In this document: positions 35,420-43,829 of the stretch, piece by piece
Layout of the letters: every line of letters starts with the position of its first letter
Position numbering within the stretch: the first letter of the stretch is position 1
Source of the DNA: an uncultured Lachnoanaerobaculum sp.
GTDB lineage: Bacteria; Bacillota; Clostridia; Lachnospirales; Lachnospiraceae
Reading direction: 5' to 3'
Assembly (NCBI GenBank): GCA_937925515.1
Contig: CALALP010000070.1
Span: 1-64,000, forward strand
DNA: 64,000 bases
Position numbers and translations under genes: made by a program
The notes under the pieces: generated by a model
Databases searched by the model: none
Told to the model about the DNA's origin: nothing
The model's input: the letters and a program-made list of their open reading frames with translations, nothing else

Positions 35420-35846
35420 ATATAAAACCTATTCTACTTTCTTTTTCTCCATATATAGTTTTAACTTTAAATTCTATTTCTTGTATGCTTTCATTTCTTT
35501 TAAATACAAAGTTTTCTACTGAAAGTATATAAGGATTGCAAAGTAAAGTTTCAGTTATATACCTTTTTGCCTCACTTTCAATTACATCTTTATTAGTGCT
35601 AAGTCCTACAAGGCTTTCTAGTTCTGTACCAAAATCAAAACTGTAAGCTTGGTATCTATATCTTACAGTTTTTAGTGCCTTATATATCCATATTTTAAGT
35701 GCCTCATTACCATAGACTTTATAATAATTGCCATTGCAAACTTTAAATTCATTGTTTCCAAAATCATAAGCCCATTCTTCATAAAGAGGTAAGTTGTCTT
35801 TATTTTGTATTTTATCTATTGATACTAAATTAGGAAAAATAGTCAT
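35412..35846 (-). CDS. DUF2634-like baseplate protein (XkdS family)
   Basis: 144 residues with YEEWAYDFGNNEFKVCNGNYYKVYGNEALKIWIYKALKTVRYRYQAYSFDFGTELESLVGLS and a C-terminal EIEFKVKTIYGE. This is the gp25/XkdS-like wedge protein of contractile tails. Position between a DUF2577-like gene and baseplate J is the same as in PBSX. Confidence 0.85.
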   Translation of the reverse strand: MTIFPNLVSIDKIQNKDNLPLYEEWAYDFGNNEFKVCNGNYYKVYGNEALKIWIYKALKTVRYRYQAYSFDFGTELESLVGLSTNKDVIESEAKRYITETLLCNPYILSVENFVFKRNESIQEIEFKVKTIYGEKESRIGFIYG

Positions 35847-35861
35847 ATTAAATACCTCTAG

Positions 35862-36179
35862 TTATGTTATTTTACATAAAACAAAAAATTTATTATCTAC
35901 TTGTTGCACTAACACTTTATCATTTAAAGAGAGTTTAAAAGTATTATAAATACTCTGTAAAACATCTTTTAAAGATGTTTCTTCTGTTTGTATGCTTGCT
36001 ATATCAATATTTAAATTTAAGCTAGCATTTACAAACACATTATCTGATATAGCATTTGCATCATTTATTTTTATAGCTAGTGGCTCTAATTTGGCTACCA
36101 CTGCTATCTGCATTTGACTTGGGTTATGTTTACTTCCATGTTTTTCCATGTGTTCTATTATACTACTATAAGGATTCAT
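35862..36179 (-). CDS. DUF2577-like tail protein (XkdR family)
   Basis: 105 residues with the family opening NPYSSIIEHMEKHGSKHNPSQMQIAVV and the C-terminal LNDKVLVQQVDNKFFVLCKI. XkdR-like proteins belong to the baseplate hub region. Its ATG lies in the end of the XkdQ-like gene (4-bp overlap). Confidence 0.82.
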   Translation of the reverse strand: MNPYSSIIEHMEKHGSKHNPSQMQIAVVAKLEPLAIKINDANAISDNVFVNASLNLNIDIASIQTEETSLKDVLQSIYNTFKLSLNDKVLVQQVDNKFFVLCKIT

Positions 36180-37081
36180 GTTATCATCTCCAGTCCTAGG
36201 CTCATCTTGTGGTTGCCTCTTTCAAAAGTATGTGTATCATCTGTTATTTTAAACTTTCCCATTAGATTACTAACTGTATCTATGATATAGACACCTTTAC
36301 CTGATATACATTTTATATCTCCAAAAGCTGACTCTATACTACAAGTATTTTCAAGAGTTTTTAAAAGTAAAGACGCTTCTTTTTTAGCGTCCTTATCTTT
36401 TTCTTTTTTATAAACTTCTTGCATAATTCCAAATTTAAGGTCATTATCATTTTTAACTTCTCCTATGACACTTCCTTTATCATCAAGTATTTTTACAATA
36501 TTAACCATGTTTTCTATACTACTTTTATAGTTGGCATCTGATATATTTGCATTCCCCGAAAGCACAAAAACCATATCACTTGCCTTTAGTGCAACTGATA
36601 TTTTATCTTCATCTGCGTAAATATAGTACTTATCTCCATAGCTTTCTGATATAACAGAGTATATAGTTTTATCTCCTACTGCTGCTATCTCTTTATGCTC
36701 ACTACTCTCTGCAAGACTTCCTACTTTTATATTAAACTCATTTAAAACCTTACGAGTTATCTCACTAGGAGTCCCCTTGTACATTCCACCTACTGCTTTA
36801 CTTTTATCAAGATACATAGTAAGGTCTTTTGATTCAACTGCTACCATATTACCTGCTAGGGTATTGCTTACACTTACTATAATGCCTAGATATATTTTTT
36901 TATTATTATCATCAAATAAACTTATTGTATCTCCTACCTTTGCTATGAACTCTGTAAGTCCTGATTTATATTTATAAGCATAAGAAAATGATACTTTTCT
37001 AGTTATCTGTTTCTCATCACCTGACCATTTAATGGTTGTGTATAGATTGGATATATCTTTATCATTTACTATAAGTTTCAT
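36176..37081 (-). CDS. XkdQ-like baseplate hub protein
   Basis: 301 residues. Short beta strands (WSGDEKQITRKVSFSYAY, GDTISLFDDNNKKIYLGIIVSVSN, MVAVESKDLTMYLDKSKAVGGMYKGTPSEITRKVLNEFNIKVG) match the XkdQ/gpD-like hub proteins that cap the tail tube. Overlaps both neighbours by 4 bp, so the whole hub group is coupled in translation. Confidence 0.85.
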   Translation of the reverse strand: MKLIVNDKDISNLYTTIKWSGDEKQITRKVSFSYAYKYKSGLTEFIAKVGDTISLFDDNNKKIYLGIIVSVSNTLAGNMVAVESKDLTMYLDKSKAVGGMYKGTPSEITRKVLNEFNIKVGSLAESSEHKEIAAVGDKTIYSVISESYGDKYYIYADEDKISVALKASDMVFVLSGNANISDANYKSSIENMVNIVKILDDKGSVIGEVKNDNDLKFGIMQEVYKKEKDKDAKKEASLLLKTLENTCSIESAFGDIKCISGKGVYIIDTVSNLMGKFKITDDTHTFERGNHKMSLGLEMIT

Positions 37082-37713
37082 GGTATTATAAGTGTCATTC
37101 CCTTTCTAAGTTTTTTAGGATTTATATTGCCATTAGCCTGTGCTATTTTTTTCCATTCATTACCATTACCATAATATTTACAGGCTAGCCCCCACAAGGT
37201 AGTTTTCTCATTTACAATCTCAGTCCTACCTGCTTTAGGAGCTGATTCTTTGCTCCTTTCAGCCAGTTTTGGTTCTTTACTCTTTTCTCCTTCTAGTTTT
37301 GCGACGGTAGGTATAGTTATTTCCTTGTATTCTTTAAGGCTCATTTCTATGTATAAATCTTTTTGACCCTCTTTATATGTTATATTTACACTTTCTATAA
37401 GACATAAAAAATTGGTAGTAGGATTAGTAATAATTACTCTAAGTTTCTTTGACTCATTCTTCCAACTTTCTATTAAGTTTAAGGTATTTGTAATATCATT
37501 TCTAGCTTTAAATCTTGATCCATAAGCAGGTAAAAAAGTCTTTATACTAACTTCCTTAAGCCCTCTTTTACCTGCTATTAATATCTCTCCCACTTGGTCT
37601 ATATTTGCAGTTGTATTAGATACCTTATCTGTTACAGTTATTTCACTAGGGTTTATATCAAATTCTAAAGTTTTATTTGTTTCATCTTTTAGCATTACTG
37701 TTCTTGTTTTCAT
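37078..37713 (-). CDS. LysM-containing tail protein (XkdP family)
   Basis: 211 residues. The N-terminal part (TLEFDINPSEITVTDKVSNTTANIDQVGEILIAGKRGLKEVSIKTFLPAYGS) is the XkdP-type tail domain. A Lys/Glu-rich linker follows, and then a C-terminal LysM module (TLWGLACKYYGNGNEWKKIAQANGNINPKKLRKGMTLIIP) that can bind peptidoglycan. It probably helps the tail tip cross the cell wall. 4-bp overlaps with both neighbours. Confidence 0.88.
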   Translation of the reverse strand: MKTRTVMLKDETNKTLEFDINPSEITVTDKVSNTTANIDQVGEILIAGKRGLKEVSIKTFLPAYGSRFKARNDITNTLNLIESWKNESKKLRVIITNPTTNFLCLIESVNITYKEGQKDLYIEMSLKEYKEITIPTVAKLEGEKSKEPKLAERSKESAPKAGRTEIVNEKTTLWGLACKYYGNGNEWKKIAQANGNINPKKLRKGMTLIIP

Positions 37714-40031
37714 TGTCTATCTACCTTATCAAGCTCTCTTACAATCTGCATAGCAATTTTGTCTATGTCTGCCTCTTCTCTAATTACAACCGAGCTTATA
37801 TTTACATTTACACTACTAGCTGTTTTAGATTGGTTATCATTATTTAAAATATTTATGTCTTGTTTTTGTAGTTGCACTGGTTGTGAACTTTTATTTTGCC
37901 ACATATTTTCAGCTTGATTTCTAAGCATTTTATTAGTATCAGAATTTGAGTATATCTTTGTACCCGTTGGCAGACTTATAAGCTCTTTACCATGCTCTGC
38001 TACTGTTGTAATTCCACCACTAAAATACCTTGTACCATTTGCATGTGCTGGTATTGTATTTGTACTATTAAATGATACTTTTTGATTTATTTCATGGCTT
38101 TTATTAGCTATAGTGTCCGTTGAGCCTGTAAGATTTTTCAAAGCATCTGCTACTGTCTTGATGAGTCCACCTATACCGTCAAGTATAGGCTTTATTATAT
38201 CCCAAGCTACTTTAACTGCTGCACTTATAGCAGGGAAAGCCGTTTCAAAAGCTGACATTAGTACACCTACTGTACTAATTATTAAATCAAGTATAGGTCC
38301 TACTATGCTCCATAAGCCCTCAAACACTGCTGATATAACCGGACCTGCATTTGATATAAGATTTTCTATTAATCCTGTATGTTCCCCAACAACTGACATA
38401 GCGGCTGAAAATTTTTCTGAAAGACCTGCTACAATTTTTTGAATTGTTGGAAATACTGCAACTGCAACTGACAATAATGCATTAAAAATATCCATTATTA
38501 TTGGCGTTACTGTTTCTATAACATCTGAAACAATAGTAAATGTTGATACTATTACAGGTAATATACTAGTAAAAATTGTTGAGAGATTTGACATTACAGC
38601 ACTAAAGCCTGCTGTAAATTTATCAAAAATAGGTTGTAACTGTGTGAATATCTCAGTTATAGCACTTGTTATTGACGGCATATTATTATTTAATGTATCA
38701 AGTGCTTTACTTATAACAGGTAGTGCTTTCTCGCCTATATTTACTAACATTACCATACCTGCATTTTTTATTTTATTTGCCATTCCTGCTACATTACCAG
38801 TCTGTCTTTTAAATGCCTCATCTGCCGCACCACTTGCCTCATACATAGCTTTTGTCTTATTTGTAAAGTTTTCTGCTTGTGAACCAGCGAGAGCTAAAAC
38901 TGCATTTTTAGCCTCAACACTTGAAAATAACCCTGCAAAAGCCACTTCATCTCCCTTAACAGATGTTTTAAGTTTTTTAAGTATTGAGTCAAGCCCCTCA
39001 CTTTCAAGCGCTGCCGCACCGTTTGCATAACCTAGATTTTTAAGTGCCTTACTCATGTCAGCCGTCGGAGACATGAAACCTTGTAAAGTAGCTTTTAGCT
39101 GAGTACTTACCTCAGCTGTATTACCTGTAACACCTGTTAAAGTAGACATTGCACCAAACAACTCTTCTTGAGATACTTTAAGAGTTGATGCCAACGGTAC
39201 TACTGAACCCATACTGGAGGCTAGTTCAGGAAAGGAAGTTTGACCAAGTTTAACAGTCATAAAGGCTAAATCTGCTGCCTTTTGCACTGCACCAGCAGAA
39301 GTATCTCCATAGCCTTTTGTAACGGCTGACAACATTCTTACTGAGTCAGCTGTTTCAGCATTTCCTGCCTTTGCAGCTTTAGCCGCAATTTCAAGTTGCT
39401 TAGTTGAGTCGGCTGATTCTCCGAACGCTGATACAACCTCATACAAGCCACTTGTAAGATTATCTGTATCAATACCTGTATCAAGTGATATATTCTTCAC
39501 TTGTTCTCCCATTTTTTTTACCTTAGCTGATACATCGCCGTCAAGTAGAGTTGATACATTAGACATCTGACTCTCAAAGTCGACTGCCTTTTTAACTGCC
39601 AATGCTCCTGCAGCTGAAACAGCTGCCATTCCTGCTGCTGCCCCTGCTGCTGTAAGTTTGGATATTGCTCCAAGTGCCTTAGACACACCTTTTACTACAA
39701 CCTTTACAATCTTATTATTTTTTACTCTATTTATAGCATTTCTAACACTGCTAAGCCTTGACATTGCATGTTCTGTCCTAGCTCTTAAATTTACCATTAC
39801 ATTTCCAAATGGGCGAAGTCTATTCTGCACTGATTGTATAGCTCTAAAAGCTGCACTATTTCTGATTCTTAATTCTCTTGCTCTTATACGCTGTCTATCA
39901 AGTCTTTGTAATTCGCTTCTTGCTCTTGCAACTTGTCCCTCAAATCTTCTTGATGAAAGTGCTGCCTGTCGTAATGCTCCTGATACATTATCTGTTACAC
40001 GCAGTACAGCACCAAATACTTCAGCCGCCAT
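37710..40031 (-). CDS. Tail tape-measure protein
   Basis: 773 residues. Residues 1-100 are basic and helical; residues about 120-420 are the TP901-type core (FESQMSNVSTLLDGD, GIDTDNLTSGLYEVVSAFGESADSTKQLEIAAKAAKAG, QEELFGAMSTLTGVTGNTAEVSTQLKATLQGFMSPTADM). Residues about 430-640 are a long hydrophobic helical stretch, and the C-terminus is Asn/Gln-rich. Length sets the tail length and suggests a tail of roughly 110-120 nm by the usual 1.5 angstrom per residue rule. Its ATG overlaps the stop of the frameshifted chaperone (TAATG). Confidence 0.93.
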   Translation of the reverse strand: MAAEVFGAVLRVTDNVSGALRQAALSSRRFEGQVARARSELQRLDRQRIRARELRIRNSAAFRAIQSVQNRLRPFGNVMVNLRARTEHAMSRLSSVRNAINRVKNNKIVKVVVKGVSKALGAISKLTAAGAAAGMAAVSAAGALAVKKAVDFESQMSNVSTLLDGDVSAKVKKMGEQVKNISLDTGIDTDNLTSGLYEVVSAFGESADSTKQLEIAAKAAKAGNAETADSVRMLSAVTKGYGDTSAGAVQKAADLAFMTVKLGQTSFPELASSMGSVVPLASTLKVSQEELFGAMSTLTGVTGNTAEVSTQLKATLQGFMSPTADMSKALKNLGYANGAAALESEGLDSILKKLKTSVKGDEVAFAGLFSSVEAKNAVLALAGSQAENFTNKTKAMYEASGAADEAFKRQTGNVAGMANKIKNAGMVMLVNIGEKALPVISKALDTLNNNMPSITSAITEIFTQLQPIFDKFTAGFSAVMSNLSTIFTSILPVIVSTFTIVSDVIETVTPIIMDIFNALLSVAVAVFPTIQKIVAGLSEKFSAAMSVVGEHTGLIENLISNAGPVISAVFEGLWSIVGPILDLIISTVGVLMSAFETAFPAISAAVKVAWDIIKPILDGIGGLIKTVADALKNLTGSTDTIANKSHEINQKVSFNSTNTIPAHANGTRYFSGGITTVAEHGKELISLPTGTKIYSNSDTNKMLRNQAENMWQNKSSQPVQLQKQDINILNNDNQSKTASSVNVNISSVVIREEADIDKIAMQIVRELDKVDRQ

Positions 40032-40623
40032 TAACTCCCTCCATAAAACTCACTTAAAGCTATCAGAAAAGCATTTTTAAGTATATCAAACTGCCTTTCT
40101 TCATTTATCTGTGCTATTGCTAAAAGAATAAGTTTTTTTTCTCTATCAAGACTATCAAGATATTCAGGATGAAAACCTCTTTCTAAGAAGTACGCATATA
40201 GATAACCTGTTTGCGTACTTTTTATCAGTTTTTTATTTCTTCTATCTCATTAACCTCTTCTATACTGGTTGCTCCTATAGCCCCTGAAAGCTCCATTATT
40301 ATATTTACCAACTTGTTTCTATCAACTATTCTAAACATCTCACACACCATACAATGCTCTTTTATCATGCTTTTTTCTACCATATACTTTGCAAGTTCTT
40401 GTAGTGTTTCGGACGCATAATAGATTGTATAATAATCATTCTTTAAAGCTTCATCACTATACTCTGTACATTCTATGATTTCTTGATTAGTTAAGCCCCT
40501 AAGTTTAATTTCTAGGTCTAAATCTTTTACTCTCACAAGTTTTGTTTTAAACTTTTTCTTTTCTTCAATCCTTTTTAATGCCTTTTTGGCAAAATCTTCA
40601 AATACCATAGTTTTCTCCCTCAT
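40031..40623 (-). CDS. Tail assembly chaperone, long form made by -1 frameshift
   Basis: If ribosomes slip by one base at A AAA AAC (40,234-40,228), translation continues past the TGA for 65 more residues (LIKSTQTGYLYAYFLERGFHP...LSEFYGGS) to a TAA at 40,031 that overlaps the tape-measure start. Total 197 residues. The extension has no start codon or ribosome site of its own, is open throughout, and fills an otherwise unexplained 190-bp space. This copies the gpG/gpGT arrangement of tailed phages. Frameshift efficiency is not known. Confidence 0.85.
40225..40623 (-). CDS. Tail assembly chaperone, short form (XkdN-like)
   Basis: 132 residues, ending NEIEEIKN. VFEDFAKKALKRIEEKKKFKTKLVRVKDLDLEIKLRGLTNQEIIECTEYS fits XkdN-like chaperones, which coat the tape-measure protein before tube assembly. 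It lies between the tail-tube and tape-measure genes, the usual site. The final codons are the slippery site of the long form. The longer ATG (MREKTM) is used here; the internal Met-6 is an equally good start. Confidence 0.85.
   Translation of the reverse strand: MREKTMVFEDFAKKALKRIEEKKKFKTKLVRVKDLDLEIKLRGLTNQEIIECTEYSDEALKNDYYTIYYASETLQELAKYMVEKSMIKEHCMVCEMFRIVDRNKLVNIIMELSGAIGATSIEEVNEIEEIKN
40228..40234 (-). promoter_or_regulatory. Slippery heptamer A AAA AAC for -1 frameshifting
   Basis: In frame as AT-A AAA AAC TGA, the canonical X XXY YYZ form, with a zero-frame stop directly after it. Tandem slippage of the two tRNAs on AAA-AAC gives AAA-AAA and moves into the open -1 frame. Confidence 0.88.
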
Positions 40624-40634
40624 CTTATTTTCCT

Positions 40635-41066
40635 TTAGTCTATTGTTTCAAGTATAATCATATCACTTGGCGTAAATCCAAACGAAAATTCGCTTTTTAC
40701 TACTGCACCCATTTCGTATGCGATAGGAAACTCATTGAGTGCCACATTGTTAAGTTGATACCTTTCTACTTGCCCACCTATTGCGTCAGGGTCTTTTAAC
40801 TCCGTTACAATAGTTCCTCTCACATCTTTACCCTCTAAAATCTTTTCAAGCACTTCTTTAAACACGCTTGTAGTTCTAGTAATTGAAAGTGTACCCTCTC
40901 CCTTAAGCCCTGTTATCTTTGTATCTATATCCATTCCTACCTGTACGTCCTCCCTTTGAGGGGTTATTTTTAAATCAATCTTTGTCGCCGTTGCAATCAA
41001 AAGCCCATTGTAAAAAATTCGTGCATGAGTGCCTGACAAATATCTATTACCCTTAGTTCTTGACAT
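40635..41066 (-). CDS. Tail tube protein (XkdM-like)
   Basis: 143 residues: GNRYLSGTHARIFYNGLLIATATKIDLKITPQREDVQVGMDIDTKITGLKGEGTLSITRTTSVF and the C-terminal VVKSEFSFGFTPSDMIILE. These are the strands and loops of XkdM/DUF2001 tail-tube proteins that stack as hexamers inside the contractile sheath. It directly follows the sheath gene. Confidence 0.9.
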   Translation of the reverse strand: MSRTKGNRYLSGTHARIFYNGLLIATATKIDLKITPQREDVQVGMDIDTKITGLKGEGTLSITRTTSVFKEVLEKILEGKDVRGTIVTELKDPDAIGGQVERYQLNNVALNEFPIAYEMGAVVKSEFSFGFTPSDMIILETID

Positions 41067-41081
41067 ATTTCCTCCTAAATC

Positions 41082-42161
41082 CTAAAGTGTTATTTTAAGT
41101 TGCATATCTTCCATGGCATCTAAAATTCTTAGATTGCCACTAAGTGGTACAAAAGAGCCTGTATTTGCTTTTAAGAAGTCAATAGGTTTCATATTAGAAG
41201 TATCTACACCCTTTTTAACTAAATATTTTTTTATCTCTTCTATATCTAAATCAATGTTATAGCCTTCTTCTTTATCTATAATTACATCTTCAAGTTCTCT
41301 AAAATAAGTCATTATTGCACCTATCAAAAGCCTTTTATCTGTATATGAGTTATTACATTTACCAACATACCTATCTTCAAATGTTTTTATAATATCAGCT
41401 CTTATTAAGTCGCAAGCCTCAACTATCTTTATCTTTTTAAAGTCCTCTAAGCTATCAGATGTGATAGTTTTTAGACTTGTTACTGCTCTTGCAATCTTAA
41501 ACTTTTCGCCGTCAAATATAATTATTAACTTTCCTGCGTCCACATCTGCATTAGGGTTTTCAGACTGTTTCACATCAACCACTTCATCAAGTACAGTATA
41601 AGTAGCTGAGTGTTCAAGTGATGTAGCTGCTAAAACTCCTGCTATCCTTGCAGTGTATTGTGAGGTTGTAACTTGTTTAACTGTATTTGTCTTTTTATCA
41701 ATTATGCCTATATCAGATGTAGTAAAATTAATTACTGCATAGCTATCTGCCTCTACATTTGCAAGTACTGCTTTCCACTTTTTATATCTCTCTTTTTTAG
41801 CTTTACTAAAAAAAGTAGCTACCGTCTGTGCTTTATCTCCCGGCATCTCCGGAAATGCAAAATAGTCAAAATCCAAACTATCTATAAGCTTTAATGATTT
41901 TTCTACATCAACCTTTCCCTCACTTACTACTGCCCTTACGGCAATTACCATAGCAGGCTTAGACATAAAAGCATAGTCTATATAATCTAAGTTTTCTGCT
42001 TTCCAATCTGTTGTATTTACTTCGGTTATATTATTATATGCAGTTACTATCTGCGTTTTAGTACTGTCATTAAGTAATAGTAATACCTTACCTCTACTAC
42101 TTCTTTCTACTGCTGTACTAGCCTTTTTACTAAACTCAATCACTAAGCTTGGTAGTCCCAT
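41082..42161 (-). CDS. Contractile tail sheath protein (XkdK-like)
   Basis: 359 residues, near the usual length for Gram-positive sheath proteins. LPSLVIEFSKKASTAVERSSRGKVLLLLNDSTK at the start, DYIDYAFMSKPAMVIAVRAV in the core, and a C-terminal NLRILDAMEDMQLKITL strand that joins the neighbouring subunit are family features. Presence of a sheath shows a myovirus-type tail. Confidence 0.92.
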   Translation of the reverse strand: MGLPSLVIEFSKKASTAVERSSRGKVLLLLNDSTKTQIVTAYNNITEVNTTDWKAENLDYIDYAFMSKPAMVIAVRAVVSEGKVDVEKSLKLIDSLDFDYFAFPEMPGDKAQTVATFFSKAKKERYKKWKAVLANVEADSYAVINFTTSDIGIIDKKTNTVKQVTTSQYTARIAGVLAATSLEHSATYTVLDEVVDVKQSENPNADVDAGKLIIIFDGEKFKIARAVTSLKTITSDSLEDFKKIKIVEACDLIRADIIKTFEDRYVGKCNNSYTDKRLLIGAIMTYFRELEDVIIDKEEGYNIDLDIEEIKKYLVKKGVDTSNMKPIDFLKANTGSFVPLSGNLRILDAMEDMQLKITL

Positions 42162-42171
42162 AATCTCCTCC

Positions 42172-42618
42172 TTATAATTTTAATTTTAATTCTTTCATTT
42201 TTTCGTAAACTTCTTCTTCTACCTCGATACCGTCTGAAAAGTTAATATTAAAAAGCAGATGTCCAAGGTCATCTGCTATCATCTTATTTATATTTTGTAT
42301 AGTGAAAAACCTATCTTTAACTTTTATAACTGTACCTATAACATCACTTAACCTATCAAGACAATCATAGATAGCGGCATTAGTACTTTTACTTTCCTGC
42401 ATAAATGTAATATCAACTAATACAGTCTTATATCTTGCCTTAGCTCCTTGCTCTAATATCTCGCTTTGTGGTATTAACTGTATGTGTAACAATGGATATA
42501 CGCTTAATCCATTTATATCCTTTGTTTGTGCTATATCCTCTGTAAATATATTTATATCTGAAAATTTAGAGCCAAGTTTAACTGTAAGACTCTTTTTTAT
42601 ATCATTTAAACTTATCAT
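42172..42618 (-). CDS. Phage tail terminator-like protein (DUF6838-like)
   Basis: 148 residues: MISLNDIKKSLTVKLGSKFSDINIFTEDIAQTKDINGLSVYPLLHIQLIPQSEILEQGAKARYKTVLVDITFMQE. Position between the neck gene and the sheath gene and this fold are as expected for the protein that caps the tail tube. Overlaps the gp10-like gene by 4 bp. Confidence 0.75.
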   Translation of the reverse strand: MISLNDIKKSLTVKLGSKFSDINIFTEDIAQTKDINGLSVYPLLHIQLIPQSEILEQGAKARYKTVLVDITFMQESKSTNAAIYDCLDRLSDVIGTVIKVKDRFFTIQNINKMIADDLGHLLFNINFSDGIEVEEEVYEKMKELKLKL

Positions 42619-43001
42619 CTAAATTCATTCCTCATAGCCTGTATCATGTTATTTATGTCATTACTTAAATGAGCATTTCTATAATTTTCTAACCCATTCT
42701 CTAAAAAATGAACTCCACTGGTTCTGCCTGTCGTTCTTCCACCTCTTGTAAGTCTACGACCATAATTAACAGCAGGACCGTACTCTGTATTATTATAAAT
42801 TTCTATGAGTAAATCCCTACCCTCTTTCTTTAATCTGCTTTTAAAACGTCTTCTAAGTGTACCTGTCTTAACTGGTGTTAGGTTTTTTATTTCTGCCATA
42901 GCATTTAGACCCATTTTTTTAGCCTCACGCTCAAAAATTCTTTGATTAAACTCATTAAGTCCACGCTCTAACATAACTGATAATTCTGTTAAACTTCTCA
43001 T
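42615..43001 (-). CDS. HK97 gp10-like neck protein
   Basis: 128 residues, basic, with MGLNAMAEIKNLTPVKTGTLRRRFKSRLKKEGRDLLIEIYNNTEYGPAVNYGRR. The PVKTGTLR...NxxxYaxxvnyG pattern is the hallmark of gp10/XkdI-like head-tail joining proteins. Overlaps both neighbours by 4 bp. Confidence 0.88.
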   Translation of the reverse strand: MRSLTELSVMLERGLNEFNQRIFEREAKKMGLNAMAEIKNLTPVKTGTLRRRFKSRLKKEGRDLLIEIYNNTEYGPAVNYGRRLTRGGRTTGRTSGVHFLENGLENYRNAHLSNDINNMIQAMRNEFR

Positions 43002-43351
43002 ACGCTCTCCTTTTTTAACTCTGTCTGAGAATGACTTATATATCTAAAGCTTTTGCTTACTCTACCGATGTATTTATCGTTAGATGCAGTAATTACAATA
43101 ACTTTATCATTTTCATTGCAGCTAATATGAGGGGCTGCAAAAACTTTAAAGTCATTATTAGTTTCATTTGTTATCGTACCTCTACTTGCCACTGAATTAC
43201 TTGATAGACTTAATGCACAAGGTATGTCTTTATAAATAAGAACATCTTTTAATTTACTTTCAAAAGTTTCAGTATCTTTAACTAGTATTTTTCTGTAAAC
43301 ACTCATCTTATCATGATAAGTTTTACTTAATATCTTAGCCTCGTTTAGCAT
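42998..43351 (-). CDS. Minor head-tail joining protein (XkdH-like)
   Basis: 117 residues: MLNEAKILSKTYHDKMSVYRKILVKDTETFESKLKDVLIYKDIPCALSLSS and VFAAPHISCNENDKVIVITASNDKYIGRVSKSFRYISHSQTELKKESV. Short beta-rich adaptor of the XkdH type, between the connector and gp10-like genes. Family assignment rests on pattern and position. Confidence 0.7.
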   Translation of the reverse strand: MLNEAKILSKTYHDKMSVYRKILVKDTETFESKLKDVLIYKDIPCALSLSSNSVASRGTITNETNNDFKVFAAPHISCNENDKVIVITASNDKYIGRVSKSFRYISHSQTELKKESV

Positions 43352-43460
43352 CTTCCTTGTCTTTCTTTAAATCAGCTTTACTTTCTTTATCTTTAACTTC
43401 CAAACTACTATCTTTTTTAGTACTTCTAAATAAATAACCTAGCCTTTTAGTAAGTTCCAT
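43335..43460 (-). CDS. Small charged phage protein in the head-tail gene group
   Basis: 41 residues (MELTKRLGYLFRSTKKDSSLEVKDKESKADLKK and so on), about half Lys, Asp and Glu. GGAGAGATT directly precedes the ATG, and its end overlaps the start of the next gene by 17 bp. These make translation likely. No known family. Confidence 0.55.
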   Translation of the reverse strand: MELTKRLGYLFRSTKKDSSLEVKDKESKADLKKDKEDAKRG

Positions 43461-43473
43461 AATCTCTCCTTAT

Positions 43474-43506
43474 AGGGGCTTTAAAGGTTATTTAAAGCCC
43501 CTTTTT
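43474..43506 (-). promoter_or_regulatory. Hairpin between the connector gene and the small charged gene
   Basis: GGGGCTTTAAA pairs with TTTAAAGCCCC around GGTTA. On the minus strand it is followed by TATAAGGAG, not a T-run, so it is more likely an mRNA-processing or stabilising stem than a full terminator. Confidence 0.55.
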
Positions 43507-43513
43507 AGTGTAT

Positions 43514-43822
43514 TTAAACCATTTTTATTAGCTTATACTTTGACATAGCTTTTATCTGCTTATCTGTAAAATTGTCTTTGTTTATAACATTTGAGTAGCT
43601 TATTTGTGTATCTCCTCTAGTTACACTGGATACACTACCCTCAGTATTAACCTTATAACTATCTACTACTATCTCTCTTGCAAGGTAGGTAAGTTGTATA
43701 GGAAAATCTTTTCGATTGCAGTAGTCTGTTATAGCTGCTTTTGCGTCCTCACACATAATAGTAAGTAAACTATCCAAACTATTATCAGTTATCCCAAGCA
43801 CAAGCTTAACATCTTCTATCAT
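43514..43822 (-). CDS. Head-tail connector protein (gp6-like)
   Basis: 102 residues from the ATG at 43,822, which follows GGAGGATT; an earlier in-frame ATG lies inside the capsid gene end and lacks a site. MIEDVKLVLGITDNSLDSLLTIMCEDAKAAITDYCNRKDFPIQLTYLAREIVVDSY is the helical fold of gp6/gp15-type connectors that ring the portal. Confidence 0.85.
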   Translation of the reverse strand: MIEDVKLVLGITDNSLDSLLTIMCEDAKAAITDYCNRKDFPIQLTYLAREIVVDSYKVNTEGSVSSVTRGDTQISYSNVINKDNFTDKQIKAMSKYKLIKMV

Positions 43823-43829
43823 AATCCTC

